DNA of 64,000 nucleotides, taken from the NCBI RefSeq assembly GCF_009755275.1, contig NZ_WQLA01000003.1:665310-729309 (forward strand). Direction: 5' to 3'. Source of the DNA: Mucilaginibacter aquatilis (GTDB lineage Bacteria > Bacteroidota > Bacteroidia > Sphingobacteriales > Sphingobacteriaceae). The notes under the pieces are model-generated. The model had not been told where the DNA came from. It did no database searches and saw nothing but the letters and a program-made list of their open reading frames with translations. Each line of letters opens with the position of its first letter. Positions within the stretch are counted from its first letter, which is position 1. Shown here one piece after another: positions 36,226-44,554 of this stretch. The position numbers and the translations under genes are program-made.

Positions 36226-37893
36226 TTAATTAGTTGCGGTAAAGTTACCGCTGCTTACAACGGTTTGCCCGCTTGAAACAACAGTGATTTTCATAGCACC
36301 TAAATTTAGGTTTGATGGCACTGCTACCCTAATCTGATTTTCAGTGACGCTTAATATATTGGCATTTATGGTACCAAAGCGCACACTCGTACTATTGGTG
36401 CTAAAGCCCGAACCACTGATAGTGATTATAGAACCCGCAACACCAGACGCAGGTGTAAATGAATCAAGTGACGGGCCGAGGATGGTAAATTCACCCGGGG
36501 CCAGTATATTTTGACTATTATATTGTAATGATACCCGCACTCTACCAGGATCAATGAAGCCTGGTACTGTAGCGCGCATGGTGGTAGATGACGTTGCCTG
36601 TGTGTAAGTCTGCTGCGATCCGAAGTACACGTTGTAATACTGGCCTGAAACAAAGTTTCCGGTTAAGGTAACTTCCCTACCTGGAGCACCGCTTGTAGGT
36701 GAAAAACTGCTTATAGAGTGATTCAATACTTTTAATTTATCAGATGCACTAACAGTATGCGGCCCAACTTTAATACTAACCGTATAATCATTTGCAGTAA
36801 CAGTTGTTGGTATATTTACATACATTGAATTGCTGCTTACTGATGAAACGTAAGCGGCTGTGCTGCCTATCAGCACAGCAGGGTTTGTTCCGTAGCCATA
36901 ATTTGTTGGAAAATTGGTTCCGGTAATGGCAATGGTGCTGCCTGGCAATACCGTTGTAGGCGAAACTGATGTAATGGTTGGAGGGGTAACAACAAACTCC
37001 CCTGGTAAAACGGTAGTTTGTCCGTTGTTCAAAATTGAAATCTGAAACTTCTCCGCAGTAACACTAACCGGTAAGTTTATTTGCATGGCGTTGCTTGAGG
37101 TATAGTTAATGCTACCTTCAGTTTGACCAAAGTATACCCGTAAGTTACCGGTGTTGTAATAAACAGGTAAGTTATCGCCGCTAAAAGTTATGAGCGTTCC
37201 GATAATTCCACTTTTAGGGCTGTAATCTTTTACATTAGCCATCATGGTGAAATAATAGTTGTTGTTAACGCGCTGTCCGCCAATTGTTATTTGAACAGGA
37301 ACCTGTGAACCATGAACACCATTAATACCTGATGGAACCTCTACTACAATTTTAGAGCTTGTTACCTCAGTTACTTTAGCCCTTACACCGTTGAAGGTTA
37401 CAATTACCTGATCTGCTGATGAAGCAAAAAATTGTCCTGATATGGTAACCTGCTCACCCGATTTGCCCGACTGCGGCGCAATATTGGTTGCAGTAAGCAA
37501 TGGCATGTTAACTGATATTACCTTACCGAATACAGTTCCTTTTTCATTAGTAAGATAGGCACGTGCATATAACACTGATGTGTTATACTGGTTATTAAAA
37601 GTAAGTGAGTTTACTTCTTTTGTAAAATCACCTTCTTTGGCTTCAGCTCCCAGGGAAACCTTTGTTCCGTTACTTTCATCAATATTTGATATAGAGTTAT
37701 ATATAAAGCCGTAATCCAATATTTTTGATGAACCAGTGCTTATAATATTACCTTTAAAAGTTACTTTGGCCGGTGACGGTGCTAAAATTTCGAGTGTTTG
37801 AATTTTAGGCTCGTTATCCTTATCTTTTTTACAACCTTGTATTGCAGCAAGTGAAGTAATGAAGGCAAGCAGTAAGAGTAAATGTTTTTTCAT
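36226..37893 (-). CDS. Multi-domain IPT/TIG surface lipoprotein
   Basis: The 555-residue protein has a lipobox (IQGCKKD) and then a series of IPT/TIG immunoglobulin-like modules. Repeated signatures are SPTTVLPGSTIAITGTNF, FSPTSGAPGREVTLTGNF and FTPASGVAGSIITISGSGF, each followed by VxFG and a V(P/N)xxx(T/N) edge. At least five copies are visible after a distinct N-terminal domain of about 120 residues. Such proteins act as stalks or glycan-binding spacers on the Bacteroidota surface. It follows an outer membrane beta-barrel gene with a 12-base gap, so the two are expressed together. Confidence 0.85.
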   Translation of the reverse strand: MKKHLLLLLAFITSLAAIQGCKKDKDNEPKIQTLEILAPSPAKVTFKGNIISTGSSKILDYGFIYNSISNIDESNGTKVSLGAEAKEGDFTKEVNSLTFNNQYNTSVLYARAYLTNEKGTVFGKVISVNMPLLTATNIAPQSGKSGEQVTISGQFFASSADQVIVTFNGVRAKVTEVTSSKIVVEVPSGINGVHGSQVPVQITIGGQRVNNNYYFTMMANVKDYSPKSGIIGTLITFSGDNLPVYYNTGNLRVYFGQTEGSINYTSSNAMQINLPVSVTAEKFQISILNNGQTTVLPGEFVVTPPTITSVSPTTVLPGSTIAITGTNFPTNYGYGTNPAVLIGSTAAYVSSVSSNSMYVNIPTTVTANDYTVSIKVGPHTVSASDKLKVLNHSISSFSPTSGAPGREVTLTGNFVSGQYYNVYFGSQQTYTQATSSTTMRATVPGFIDPGRVRVSLQYNSQNILAPGEFTILGPSLDSFTPASGVAGSIITISGSGFSTNSTSVRFGTINANILSVTENQIRVAVPSNLNLGAMKITVVSSGQTVVSSGNFTATN

Positions 37894-37905
37894 TTGCTTG
37901 CTTGT

Positions 37906-38646
37906 TTAAAAGTTATAACCAATGCGGATTCCGTTCATCAAGGTTGAACCGAAGTTCAGGCTCGAGTTTTCATTAGTGGTGTTGCCCGTGTTATTAGCTT
38001 GTCCGGTTTGAGTAACGTCAATCTTTTTCCAGTCAACTTTGTAAAAACCCAGGTTAAATTCATAACCGAAAAAGAAGTGACTTGCCATATAAAAATCAAA
38101 CCCCGACACAAGGTTTACACCGTAGCGCTTGTAGCCGTTTTGTTGCACCTGGTTAATTACCGTGTTATTGTTTATAACAGTGGTATTGTACCATGCACCT
38201 TTTACGGTAGTAGTAGAGCCATTATTGTCAATAGTTTGATTAGCCGATCTGTTTGAGAAGCTTACGTCGGCACCAATGTACGGAGACAACCGCTTGGTTC
38301 CGTTAAAGTGTTTTTCGATACCAAAGTTCAAACCAAAGGTTGTGCTCTTTCTGTCATCCTTAAAAAAGTAACTGTTTGAACCATATGGGTTATTATAGTT
38401 TACTACAGTATCTTTTTTGTTTACGTTAAAGCCGAGACGTAAAGCAAGTTGCGGTTTAACAAAATACCTGAATTTAATTTGATTTAAAGAGTTGTTAAGG
38501 TTTAACTGACCATTGAAAGGGTTAAAATTTAACTCCGTAGATAAGGCTTTAGCTTGTGGCTTAAATTCATTATCAGACATTGACGATTGGCCATAAGAAG
38601 CCATGGCGGCGCCTAATAAGGCCGCGATAAGGAAGGTTGATTTCAT
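37906..38646 (-). CDS. Outer membrane beta-barrel protein
   Basis: The 246-residue protein has a signal peptide (MKSTFLIAALLGAAMASYG) and a mature part made of alternating beta strands (QLALRLGFNVNK, STTFGLNFGIEKHF, LSPYIGADVSFSN, VSGFDFYMASHFFFGYEF), ending in NGIRIGYNF with the aromatic C-terminus of outer membrane proteins. It resembles the small OmpW/porin-like barrels. The gene starts the two-gene operon with the IPT/TIG lipoprotein, perhaps as membrane anchor or partner; this is inference. Confidence 0.82.
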   Translation of the reverse strand: MKSTFLIAALLGAAMASYGQSSMSDNEFKPQAKALSTELNFNPFNGQLNLNNSLNQIKFRYFVKPQLALRLGFNVNKKDTVVNYNNPYGSNSYFFKDDRKSTTFGLNFGIEKHFNGTKRLSPYIGADVSFSNRSANQTIDNNGSTTTVKGAWYNTTVINNNTVINQVQQNGYKRYGVNLVSGFDFYMASHFFFGYEFNLGFYKVDWKKIDVTQTGQANNTGNTTNENSSLNFGSTLMNGIRIGYNF

Positions 38647-38821
38647 ATTATTATATATTCGGCCGCGAAAATATAATAAGTATGTTACTTAGTGTGTGCA
38701 ATTGAGTTGGTAACATGAATGTTACCAACCGCTCTTTTGTCCCTAAATAAGCCAAGTTGCTTGTTTTGAATTATCTAAAAATCAAATACCATTAAAAATC
38801 TGTTAATTTATGGTTAAGACA

Positions 38822-39298
38822 TTATTCAAAATGCTCGATAAGCATATCAGCGGCAGCGTTAATAGTATGATGTATAATCTCTTCACAGTCGCCGCTAAAG
38901 GTAAACCGTTTTGAAATGAGTTGGTCTTTTATAAGCATTGACACAAACATTGTACCCACCGGCTTTTCGTCGGTTTCACTACCGCCGGCTGTTGTTAACC
39001 CTGTTACGCCAACTTGTATATCAGACGGTATAAGTGCATTAAGTTTTAAAGCTAGTTGATCTGTTACCTCTTGCGACTCTGGTGTAAACTCCTGTATTAT
39101 ATCATGCGAAATTCCTAATAAGCTTTCTTTAAGCAAAGCATCATAGCACACTATTCCGCCTTTTAAAACCGAACCCGAATCAGGGGTGAGTGCAAATTCT
39201 GAGCAAAGCCACCCGGCTGTCGCGCTTTCCGCAAAAGCTATGGTAAGTCCGCGTTGCGCTAATACTTTACTGCAGGTTTCTATTCTTCTTTCAGCCAT
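38822..39298 (-). CDS. CinA-family nicotinamide-nucleotide amidohydrolase (PncC-like)
   Basis: The 158-residue protein is the stand-alone CinA C-terminal domain. It shows TIAFAESATAGWLCSEFA near the N-terminus, VLKGGIVCYDALLKESLLG, and GVTGLTTAGG with the glycine-rich active loop. E. coli PncC of this type deamidates nicotinamide mononucleotide in the NAD salvage (recycling) route. No MoeA-like N-terminal domain is present. The gene is divergent from the small membrane protein gene at 39512. Confidence 0.85.
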   Translation of the reverse strand: MAERRIETCSKVLAQRGLTIAFAESATAGWLCSEFALTPDSGSVLKGGIVCYDALLKESLLGISHDIIQEFTPESQEVTDQLALKLNALIPSDIQVGVTGLTTAGGSETDEKPVGTMFVSMLIKDQLISKRFTFSGDCEEIIHHTINAAADMLIEHFE

Positions 39299-39412
39299 GT
39301 TTATTTATATAATGTACATCAATTTGATAGCTGTACTAATTCAATAATACGGAACATAATCATGCGTAACTGAAAATACATATTGCTTAACAACGCTCAG
39401 GAATAAATAGTT

Positions 39413-39509
39413 TGATTGGTTATTTTAATTATTAATTAAAACTATTCAAAGTAAAGTAAGTTGTAATACCAATCAGAATATTGAATTAATTTTAATTTAA
39501 ACAACTTAC
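39413..39509. promoter_or_regulatory. Interleaved inverted repeats in the leader of the 78-residue membrane protein
   Basis: Two perfect inverted repeats interlock in this leader: TGATTGGT (39413-39420) with ACCAATCA (39468-39475), and GTAAGTTGT (39456-39464) with ACAACTTAC (39501-39509). The order A-B-A'-B' is the topology of a pseudoknot. The second helix ends two bases before the ATG at 39512, so it could hide the translation start. Confidence 0.4.
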
Positions 39510-39511
39510 AC

Positions 39512-39748
39512 ATGGCTAATTACAATCCGCAGCATAGTGAAGGCAAAGTTGCCAAGGCTATTGAAGAACAAACTGCAAAACTGCCTTCTGACCTTTTCCT
39601 ATGGGCCGCTGTTGGCTCAATGGGTGTGTCACTGGCATTAAAAATTATGAAAAAGAAACATACGGCATTATTTGTGGGCCAATGGGCTGCCCCATTTTTG
39701 CTTTTAGGTTTGTATAACAAAATTGTGAAAGTAGAAGGCCACGATTAA
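39512..39748 (+). CDS. Small membrane protein of unknown function
   Basis: The 78-residue protein has a charged N-terminus (SEGKVAKAIEEQTAKLPSD), then two short hydrophobic segments (LFLWAAVGSMGVSLALKIM and ALFVGQWAAPFLLLGLY) around KKKH. No family recognised. The layout resembles small stress-induced membrane proteins of Bacteroidota. It is followed by an intrinsic terminator and preceded by an unusual interleaved repeat leader. It is probably a real monocistronic gene. Confidence 0.7.
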   Translation: MANYNPQHSEGKVAKAIEEQTAKLPSDLFLWAAVGSMGVSLALKIMKKKHTALFVGQWAAPFLLLGLYNKIVKVEGHD

Positions 39749-39754
39749 TCTTCT

Positions 39755-39783
39755 AACCGGCAGCTATAGTTGCCGGTTTTTTT
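39755..39783 (+). terminator. Intrinsic terminator
   Basis: Stem AACCGGCA / TGCCGGTT with a short loop and seven T residues, immediately after the 78-residue protein gene. Confidence 0.85.
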
Positions 39784-39940
39784 CGCCCTTATTGTAGTAA
39801 AACTTATTGCACTGTCGTGCAATAGATAAAAGTTTTGTTGCCCTCAGATTAAACAATTTGTAATTTTCATGCTTATAATAGCGTAATAAACGTTACGGCG
39901 AGCCCGAATTGGTTCGTAAACTTAGCCTGTCAAATTATAA

Positions 39941-41425
39941 ATGTCTGTTCATAGCTCTTCATACACCAACGGCATATCCATAAACGAGCAAGACCGTTAT
40001 CGTGCTCTTGTTACAGCAACTTCCGATGTTATTTACACCATGAGCCCCGATTGGTCTGTTATGCAACAGCTAAACGGTGGAACATTTCTGTCATCTAGCG
40101 GCGAGCCTATCAATAACTGGATGGATAAATATCTACATCCTATTGATCAGGAAATGGTACGGGATGCCATTGCCGATGCTATTAAAACCAAATCAATGTT
40201 CAAACTGGAGCACAGGGTTTTGCGGGCCGACGGTGGTACAGGCTGGGCATTTTCAAGAGCTATTCCAATTCTAAATCAGCAAGGCGAGGTTACTGAATGG
40301 TTTGGTGCTGTAAACGATGTGACATCCCGTAAGGAAATGGAGGTTGAGCTTAAGGTTGCCCGCTTTGAAGCTGAGCATCAAAGACGGTTAACCGAAGTAG
40401 TAACATCAAACACGCCCGATTTGGTTTACATGTTTGACTTAAACTATCGTTTTACGTTTGCCAACCCGGCCCTGTTGCAAATGTGGGGTAAAACCTGGGA
40501 TGAGGCAATTGGCAGAAACTTACTTGAGAACGGCTATGAAGACTGGCATGCAGAAATGCATGAACGTGAGATTGATCATGTGGTGGCAACCAAACGAGCC
40601 ATAAGAGGAGAAGTAGCTTTTCCGCATGCTGTATTTGGAAGGCGGGTTTATGATTATATTTTTTCGCCGGTATTTAACGCCGAAGGCGAAGTTGAAGCCA
40701 TTGCCGGCACTACACGTGACATAAGCGAAATTAAAGAAAACGAGCAGCGCAAGAATGATTTCATAAGCATGGTGAGCCACGAGCTTAAAACTCCGCTTAC
40801 CTCGGTAATAAGCTACGTACAGGTTGCAAAAAAGCGCATGAATCAGCTTGAAGATAAGATGGCTGCCGATATGCTTGAGCGTGCGAATAAACAGTTGGGC
40901 AAAATGACCCGTATGATTAACGGCTTTCTTAACGTTTCACGGCTTGAATCAGGACGGATACAAATTGACCGACAAACATTCAGCCTTGCAGAATTGGTAA
41001 CCGAGTTGCAAGATGAAGTATTGGCTACCGTTTCAAGTCATAGCATTAAGTTCAACTGCATTGAAAATATTTTTGTAAACGCAGACAGAGAAAAGATTGC
41101 ACAGGTTTTCAATAATCTTATTAGTAACGCTACTAAATATTCACCGGTCAACTCAAATATTGAGGTAAGCTGCTTTGGCGATAACGAAAGCGCTGTTGTA
41201 GCGGTTAAAGATAACGGAATGGGAATAAGTGAAGCCGACCTGCCCCGGCTGTTTGAAAGATACTACCGTGTTAAAGACGCTGAACTAAATCACATTTCAG
41301 GGTTCGGAATAGGTTTGTATTTGTGCGCAGAGATTATAAATCTGCATGGCGGACAAATTTGGGCAGAAAGCGAACCTGGTGCAGGTAGTGCGTTCTATTT
41401 TACATTACCTGCGGTAACAATGTAA
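39941..41425 (+). CDS. PAS-domain sensor histidine kinase (orphan)
   Basis: The 494-residue cytoplasmic kinase has two PAS domains (about residues 15-130 and 150-260, the latter with PDLVYMFDLNYRFTFANPA), then HisKA with SMVSHELKTPLTSV (phospho-His near residue 280), and HATPase_c with NNLISNATKYSPV, VKDNGMGIS and GFGIGLYLCAEII. No membrane segment is present, so it senses an internal signal, redox or ligand. No response regulator lies beside it, so the target is elsewhere. Confidence 0.93.
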   Translation: MSVHSSSYTNGISINEQDRYRALVTATSDVIYTMSPDWSVMQQLNGGTFLSSSGEPINNWMDKYLHPIDQEMVRDAIADAIKTKSMFKLEHRVLRADGGTGWAFSRAIPILNQQGEVTEWFGAVNDVTSRKEMEVELKVARFEAEHQRRLTEVVTSNTPDLVYMFDLNYRFTFANPALLQMWGKTWDEAIGRNLLENGYEDWHAEMHEREIDHVVATKRAIRGEVAFPHAVFGRRVYDYIFSPVFNAEGEVEAIAGTTRDISEIKENEQRKNDFISMVSHELKTPLTSVISYVQVAKKRMNQLEDKMAADMLERANKQLGKMTRMINGFLNVSRLESGRIQIDRQTFSLAELVTELQDEVLATVSSHSIKFNCIENIFVNADREKIAQVFNNLISNATKYSPVNSNIEVSCFGDNESAVVAVKDNGMGISEADLPRLFERYYRVKDAELNHISGFGIGLYLCAEIINLHGGQIWAESEPGAGSAFYFTLPAVTM

Positions 41426-41435
41426 TAAATAAAAC

Positions 41436-41903
41436 TTATCGGGCATCTTCATCGTTAGATTTGGATTTTTGATTATTAACACGGAATACCAGCGCCGCAG
41501 CCATTCCAAATATTACGTGAGCAATAACCAGTTGTGTATAGTAGTTTTTAAGGTTTACCCCGGGCGGATTAGGGTGAGCATTAAATGTTGAATGCCATAT
41601 GGCAGCACCACCCAGTCCGCTTATACCACCAAACAAAGCGCCGTTTAATAAATCAGGTTTAATGTTGCCTTTATCAAGCAACGCTTTATAAGTAACCGCA
41701 AACAAGGTTCCAACTGCATAATGTGCTGCCCACCCCGCTATAGTTGATTGGCGCTTATTCATTTTGCTAGCACGCTTGATCAGTTTGGCTAAGATCTCTG
41801 CTTCATTGTAATTAGCATTCTTCAACTGAGATACCGTTTCGCTGAAAAGCGTCATTACGGTAGTTCCTGTAAAGCCTGCCATGAGTATGTCTTTAATATT
41901 CAT
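41436..41903 (-). CDS. Four-TM membrane protein of unknown function
   Basis: The 155-residue protein has about four membrane segments with glycine-rich packing: ILMAGFTGTTVMTLFSETV, WAAHYAVGTLFAVTYKALL, GALFGGISGLGGAAIWHSTF and LVIAHVIFGMAAALVFRV. There is a short charged tail. It is convergent to the PAS kinase and follows, by 30 bases on the same strand, a DUF6766-like gene. Possibly part of a stress-linked membrane group; no function claimed. Confidence 0.7.
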   Translation of the reverse strand: MNIKDILMAGFTGTTVMTLFSETVSQLKNANYNEAEILAKLIKRASKMNKRQSTIAGWAAHYAVGTLFAVTYKALLDKGNIKPDLLNGALFGGISGLGGAAIWHSTFNAHPNPPGVNLKNYYTQLVIAHVIFGMAAALVFRVNNQKSKSNDEDAR

Positions 41904-41933
41904 AACTATACTAATTTATTGATATCACCGTGC

Positions 41934-42602
41934 TTATTTACCGGTCTCCATGTGTGGTGCATCAACCGGTTTTGATTCTGGCGATCCCTTTTGTCTTAAA
42001 TAAATACTTAAAAACACAATAGAAACTATTGAAATAAACTCACTTTGCCAGTTTTGGAAAGTTTCAAACCAAAATGTGGGTTGTGATAAAAAGCCGGTCA
42101 GCGTTTCGGCTGGTTTGTGCTGCAATAGTTGCTGGTTGTTATGATCAACCCAACTGCCGTAGAAATGAAGAACCCAGCTTACGAGGAACAGCAACAAAAA
42201 GCATAGAGATAGTGAATTGCTGTATATTTTTAGCCACCAACCACCTTTATTCACTAACACCGGGGCATCGGGGCCAGGTTTAGGCTCACGATCAACATCC
42301 TCTTCTTCCGTTAAGCTTTTTGACTCTGCCGAACCAATCTGCCGCAGTCCAACGGTGAGAAGCACATACATTCCCATTTGCAAAAATTCACTCTGAAAGT
42401 TTTCAAACGTGGCCGATATAAAGTGTCCGCTATGCAGGTAACTTCCAAAAGCTAATGCTTTGCCCCCTTTTTCTTCAATTTCTTTATTGTTTTCTTTCCA
42501 TCCGGTTAATGCCTGTCCAACTAGCGTAATTGCAAAAAGAGCGAGGAAAAACAATGTAAGTCCGTTACGGTACCAAAATGAAAATTGTGACTTCTTAATC
42601 AT
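41934..42602 (-). CDS. DUF6766-like membrane protein
   Basis: The 222-residue protein has four membrane segments in two similar halves, each with a hydrophobic helix followed by a conserved WQSEF/FQSEF motif (ATFENFQSEFLQMGMYVLL and ETFQNWQSEFISIVSIVFL). The internal duplication and the F(Q)SEF motif fit the DUF6766 family as I recall it. A charged linker (SLTEEEDVDREPKPGPD) lies between halves. Role is unknown. It is co-directional with the downstream four-TM gene. Confidence 0.75.
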   Translation of the reverse strand: MIKKSQFSFWYRNGLTLFFLALFAITLVGQALTGWKENNKEIEEKGGKALAFGSYLHSGHFISATFENFQSEFLQMGMYVLLTVGLRQIGSAESKSLTEEEDVDREPKPGPDAPVLVNKGGWWLKIYSNSLSLCFLLLFLVSWVLHFYGSWVDHNNQQLLQHKPAETLTGFLSQPTFWFETFQNWQSEFISIVSIVFLSIYLRQKGSPESKPVDAPHMETGK

Positions 42603-42778
42603 CTTTGTAGCAGGTTTGAAATCACAACTCTTTCAATCAACATTTTGTTTTATTCCCATAAGTTGTCTTTTAAATTTTAGATTAATTATTTTATAAATAA
42701 GAAACCTAAAGTAAGCAAGGCTGTTATTCTGATGTAATTGCCTCTGCACTTATTTCTCCGGTAACTTTTATTGCATCT

Positions 42779-43480
42779 ATGAAAAAAGAAGAAATCCATT
42801 TAGAGGATATTCAACGAATACTGTTTGGCGAAGCACCCCCTATATTTTTGCTTGAGGTTTTTATTCGTACCGTTTTGACATACATTATATTATTGTTTGT
42901 TATACGGTGGCTGGGCAAGCGCATGAGCGGACAGGTTACCATCATGGAAATGGCGGTAATGCTCACGCTGGGTGCCATTGTATCAACACCAATGCAGGTG
43001 CCCGAAAGAGGCATTTTACAAGGTGTTATATTGTTGCTTTGCGCAGTGGGATTTCAACGGGGTATAAGTTTATTGGCATTCTACAATCATAAGTTTGAAA
43101 ACTTTACTCAAGGGAAGCCAAGCATGCTGGTTAAAGACGGAGTAATGCAGCTCGAGCAAATGCAGGAAGACAGGATATCAAGGCAACAGCTTTTTGCCGA
43201 ACTGCGTAAGGAAAACATACACAACCTTGGCGCAGTTGAACGTGTTTACCTTGAAGCAAGCGGTTTAATAAGTGTGTTTAAGGCACCAAAGCCAAAGATG
43301 GGCCTCATGACCCTCCCTCCCGATGATAAAGAAATATTGGAAGCGTTAGGAAGTGAACATAAATCAAATAATGGCGAAGTAGTACTCATGGCATGCCTTA
43401 ACTGTGGTATGGTTAAGCCTCAAAGCACAGATGGTTCTTGCCATGACTGTGGTAAAGACAATTGGATAAACGCTAAATAA
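42779..43480 (+). CDS. DUF421 membrane protein with C-terminal zinc-ribbon-like tail, copy 1
   Basis: The 233-residue protein has three N-terminal membrane segments and the DUF421/YetF cytoplasmic domain: WLGKRMSGQVTIMEMAVML, FENFTQGKPSMLVKDGVM, and ISRQQLFAELRKENIHNLGAVERVYLEASG. After it, at about residues 204-230, there are two CxxC pairs (CLNCG and CHDCG), a zinc-ribbon pattern not usual in YetF-type proteins I know. It starts a tandem with the next gene. Confidence 0.9.
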   Translation: MKKEEIHLEDIQRILFGEAPPIFLLEVFIRTVLTYIILLFVIRWLGKRMSGQVTIMEMAVMLTLGAIVSTPMQVPERGILQGVILLLCAVGFQRGISLLAFYNHKFENFTQGKPSMLVKDGVMQLEQMQEDRISRQQLFAELRKENIHNLGAVERVYLEASGLISVFKAPKPKMGLMTLPPDDKEILEALGSEHKSNNGEVVLMACLNCGMVKPQSTDGSCHDCGKDNWINAK

Positions 43481-43490
43481 TTTTAACTAG

Positions 43491-44180
43491 ATGAAACCCG
43501 GAGATATAAAGTTTACCGATTGGGGGCGTTGGCTGTATGGCGATGTGCCTGCCGAATTTTATACCGAATTGGTAATAAGAGCAGCCTTCATTTACATTTT
43601 TTTAATGGTTGCCATGCGATTGCTTGGCAAGCGGATGTCATCACAACTAAGCCGTAATGAAATGGCAGCACTGGTAACACTGGCCGCCGCAATTGGTATT
43701 CCTTTGCAAACGCCCGAAAGGGGACTGCTGCCCGCAATTATCATTGGCTTTATAGTGGTTTATGTTGGCAAATGGATTGCACACCGAGCCTCAAATAACC
43801 AGGATTTTGAAAAATTTTCACAGGGAAACATTGACGTGATGATTAAAGATTCGGTTATGGAGCTGGGAAACATGAAGCGTTCTCGTATTACCCGCGAACG
43901 GTTGGTGGCCGAACTGAGGTCAAGCGGTATAAAGCACCTTGGCGAAGTAAAGCGGTTGTACATGGAAGCAAACGGAACCTTCACTCTAATTAAACAAGAC
44001 CCAATAAAACCCGGACTTGTGGTGTTGCCGCTATTTGATCATGATTATATTGATCAATTAAATAAGCCAACAGATATTACCGTATGCGGAAGCTGTGGCC
44101 TAACTCGCCAAGGGCCCGTTCAGAGCAATGAAAACTGCAGTAACTGCAATAAACATCAATGGACCGATGCTGTACAATAA
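43491..44180 (+). CDS. DUF421 membrane protein with C-terminal zinc-ribbon-like tail, copy 2
   Basis: The 229-residue protein is a paralogue of copy 1: LLGKRMSSQLSRNEMAALVTL, FEKFSQGNIDVMIKDSVMELG, ITRERLVAELRSSGIKHLGEVKRLYMEANG and a matching tail with CGSCG and CSNCNKHQW. It begins ten bases after the first copy. Both copies keep the four Cys, which argues for function. Together with the 76-residue gene downstream they form a short operon. Confidence 0.9.
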   Translation: MKPGDIKFTDWGRWLYGDVPAEFYTELVIRAAFIYIFLMVAMRLLGKRMSSQLSRNEMAALVTLAAAIGIPLQTPERGLLPAIIIGFIVVYVGKWIAHRASNNQDFEKFSQGNIDVMIKDSVMELGNMKRSRITRERLVAELRSSGIKHLGEVKRLYMEANGTFTLIKQDPIKPGLVVLPLFDHDYIDQLNKPTDITVCGSCGLTRQGPVQSNENCSNCNKHQWTDAVQ

Positions 44181-44205
44181 CATCTAAATTCTAACTTTTA
44201 ATTTT

Positions 44206-44436
44206 GTGATTCATCAATTTACAATTAACAACAACAACCAACAAACTACCATCACTATTGAACCAAGTACCTACCAGGAAAAGAGCGTTTATGAAGTAGA
44301 AATGAACGGAACCTATTTCCACTTCTATTTTGAGAATGATACCTGGAAACACAACAATGATCATCAGTTACCATCGCAGGTACTTGATCAAATTATTGCC
44401 TGCATTGTTCAGGTTAATCAAAAATTACAGGCATAA
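44206..44436 (+). CDS. Small acidic-polar protein, GTG start
   Basis: The 76-residue protein begins at GTG (44206) and is rich in Asn, Gln and aromatic residues (TINNNNQQTTITIEPS, FHFYFENDTWKHNNDHQL), with a beta-strand N-terminal half and helical end. No family or signal recognised. It lies 25 bases after the second DUF421 gene, same strand, suggesting one operon. A TTG one base earlier is out of frame. Confidence 0.55.
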   Translation: MIHQFTINNNNQQTTITIEPSTYQEKSVYEVEMNGTYFHFYFENDTWKHNNDHQLPSQVLDQIIACIVQVNQKLQA

Positions 44437-44554
44437 GCAAAGTACAGGTTTGGCTTAGTTTGGCAATTAACTAAACTGTCAAACCTTTGCTTTTGACACT
44501 TTTTGCACTCTTCACTTCTGAGTAATTAATTAGGTTTGCAAAAATATCTTTTAA

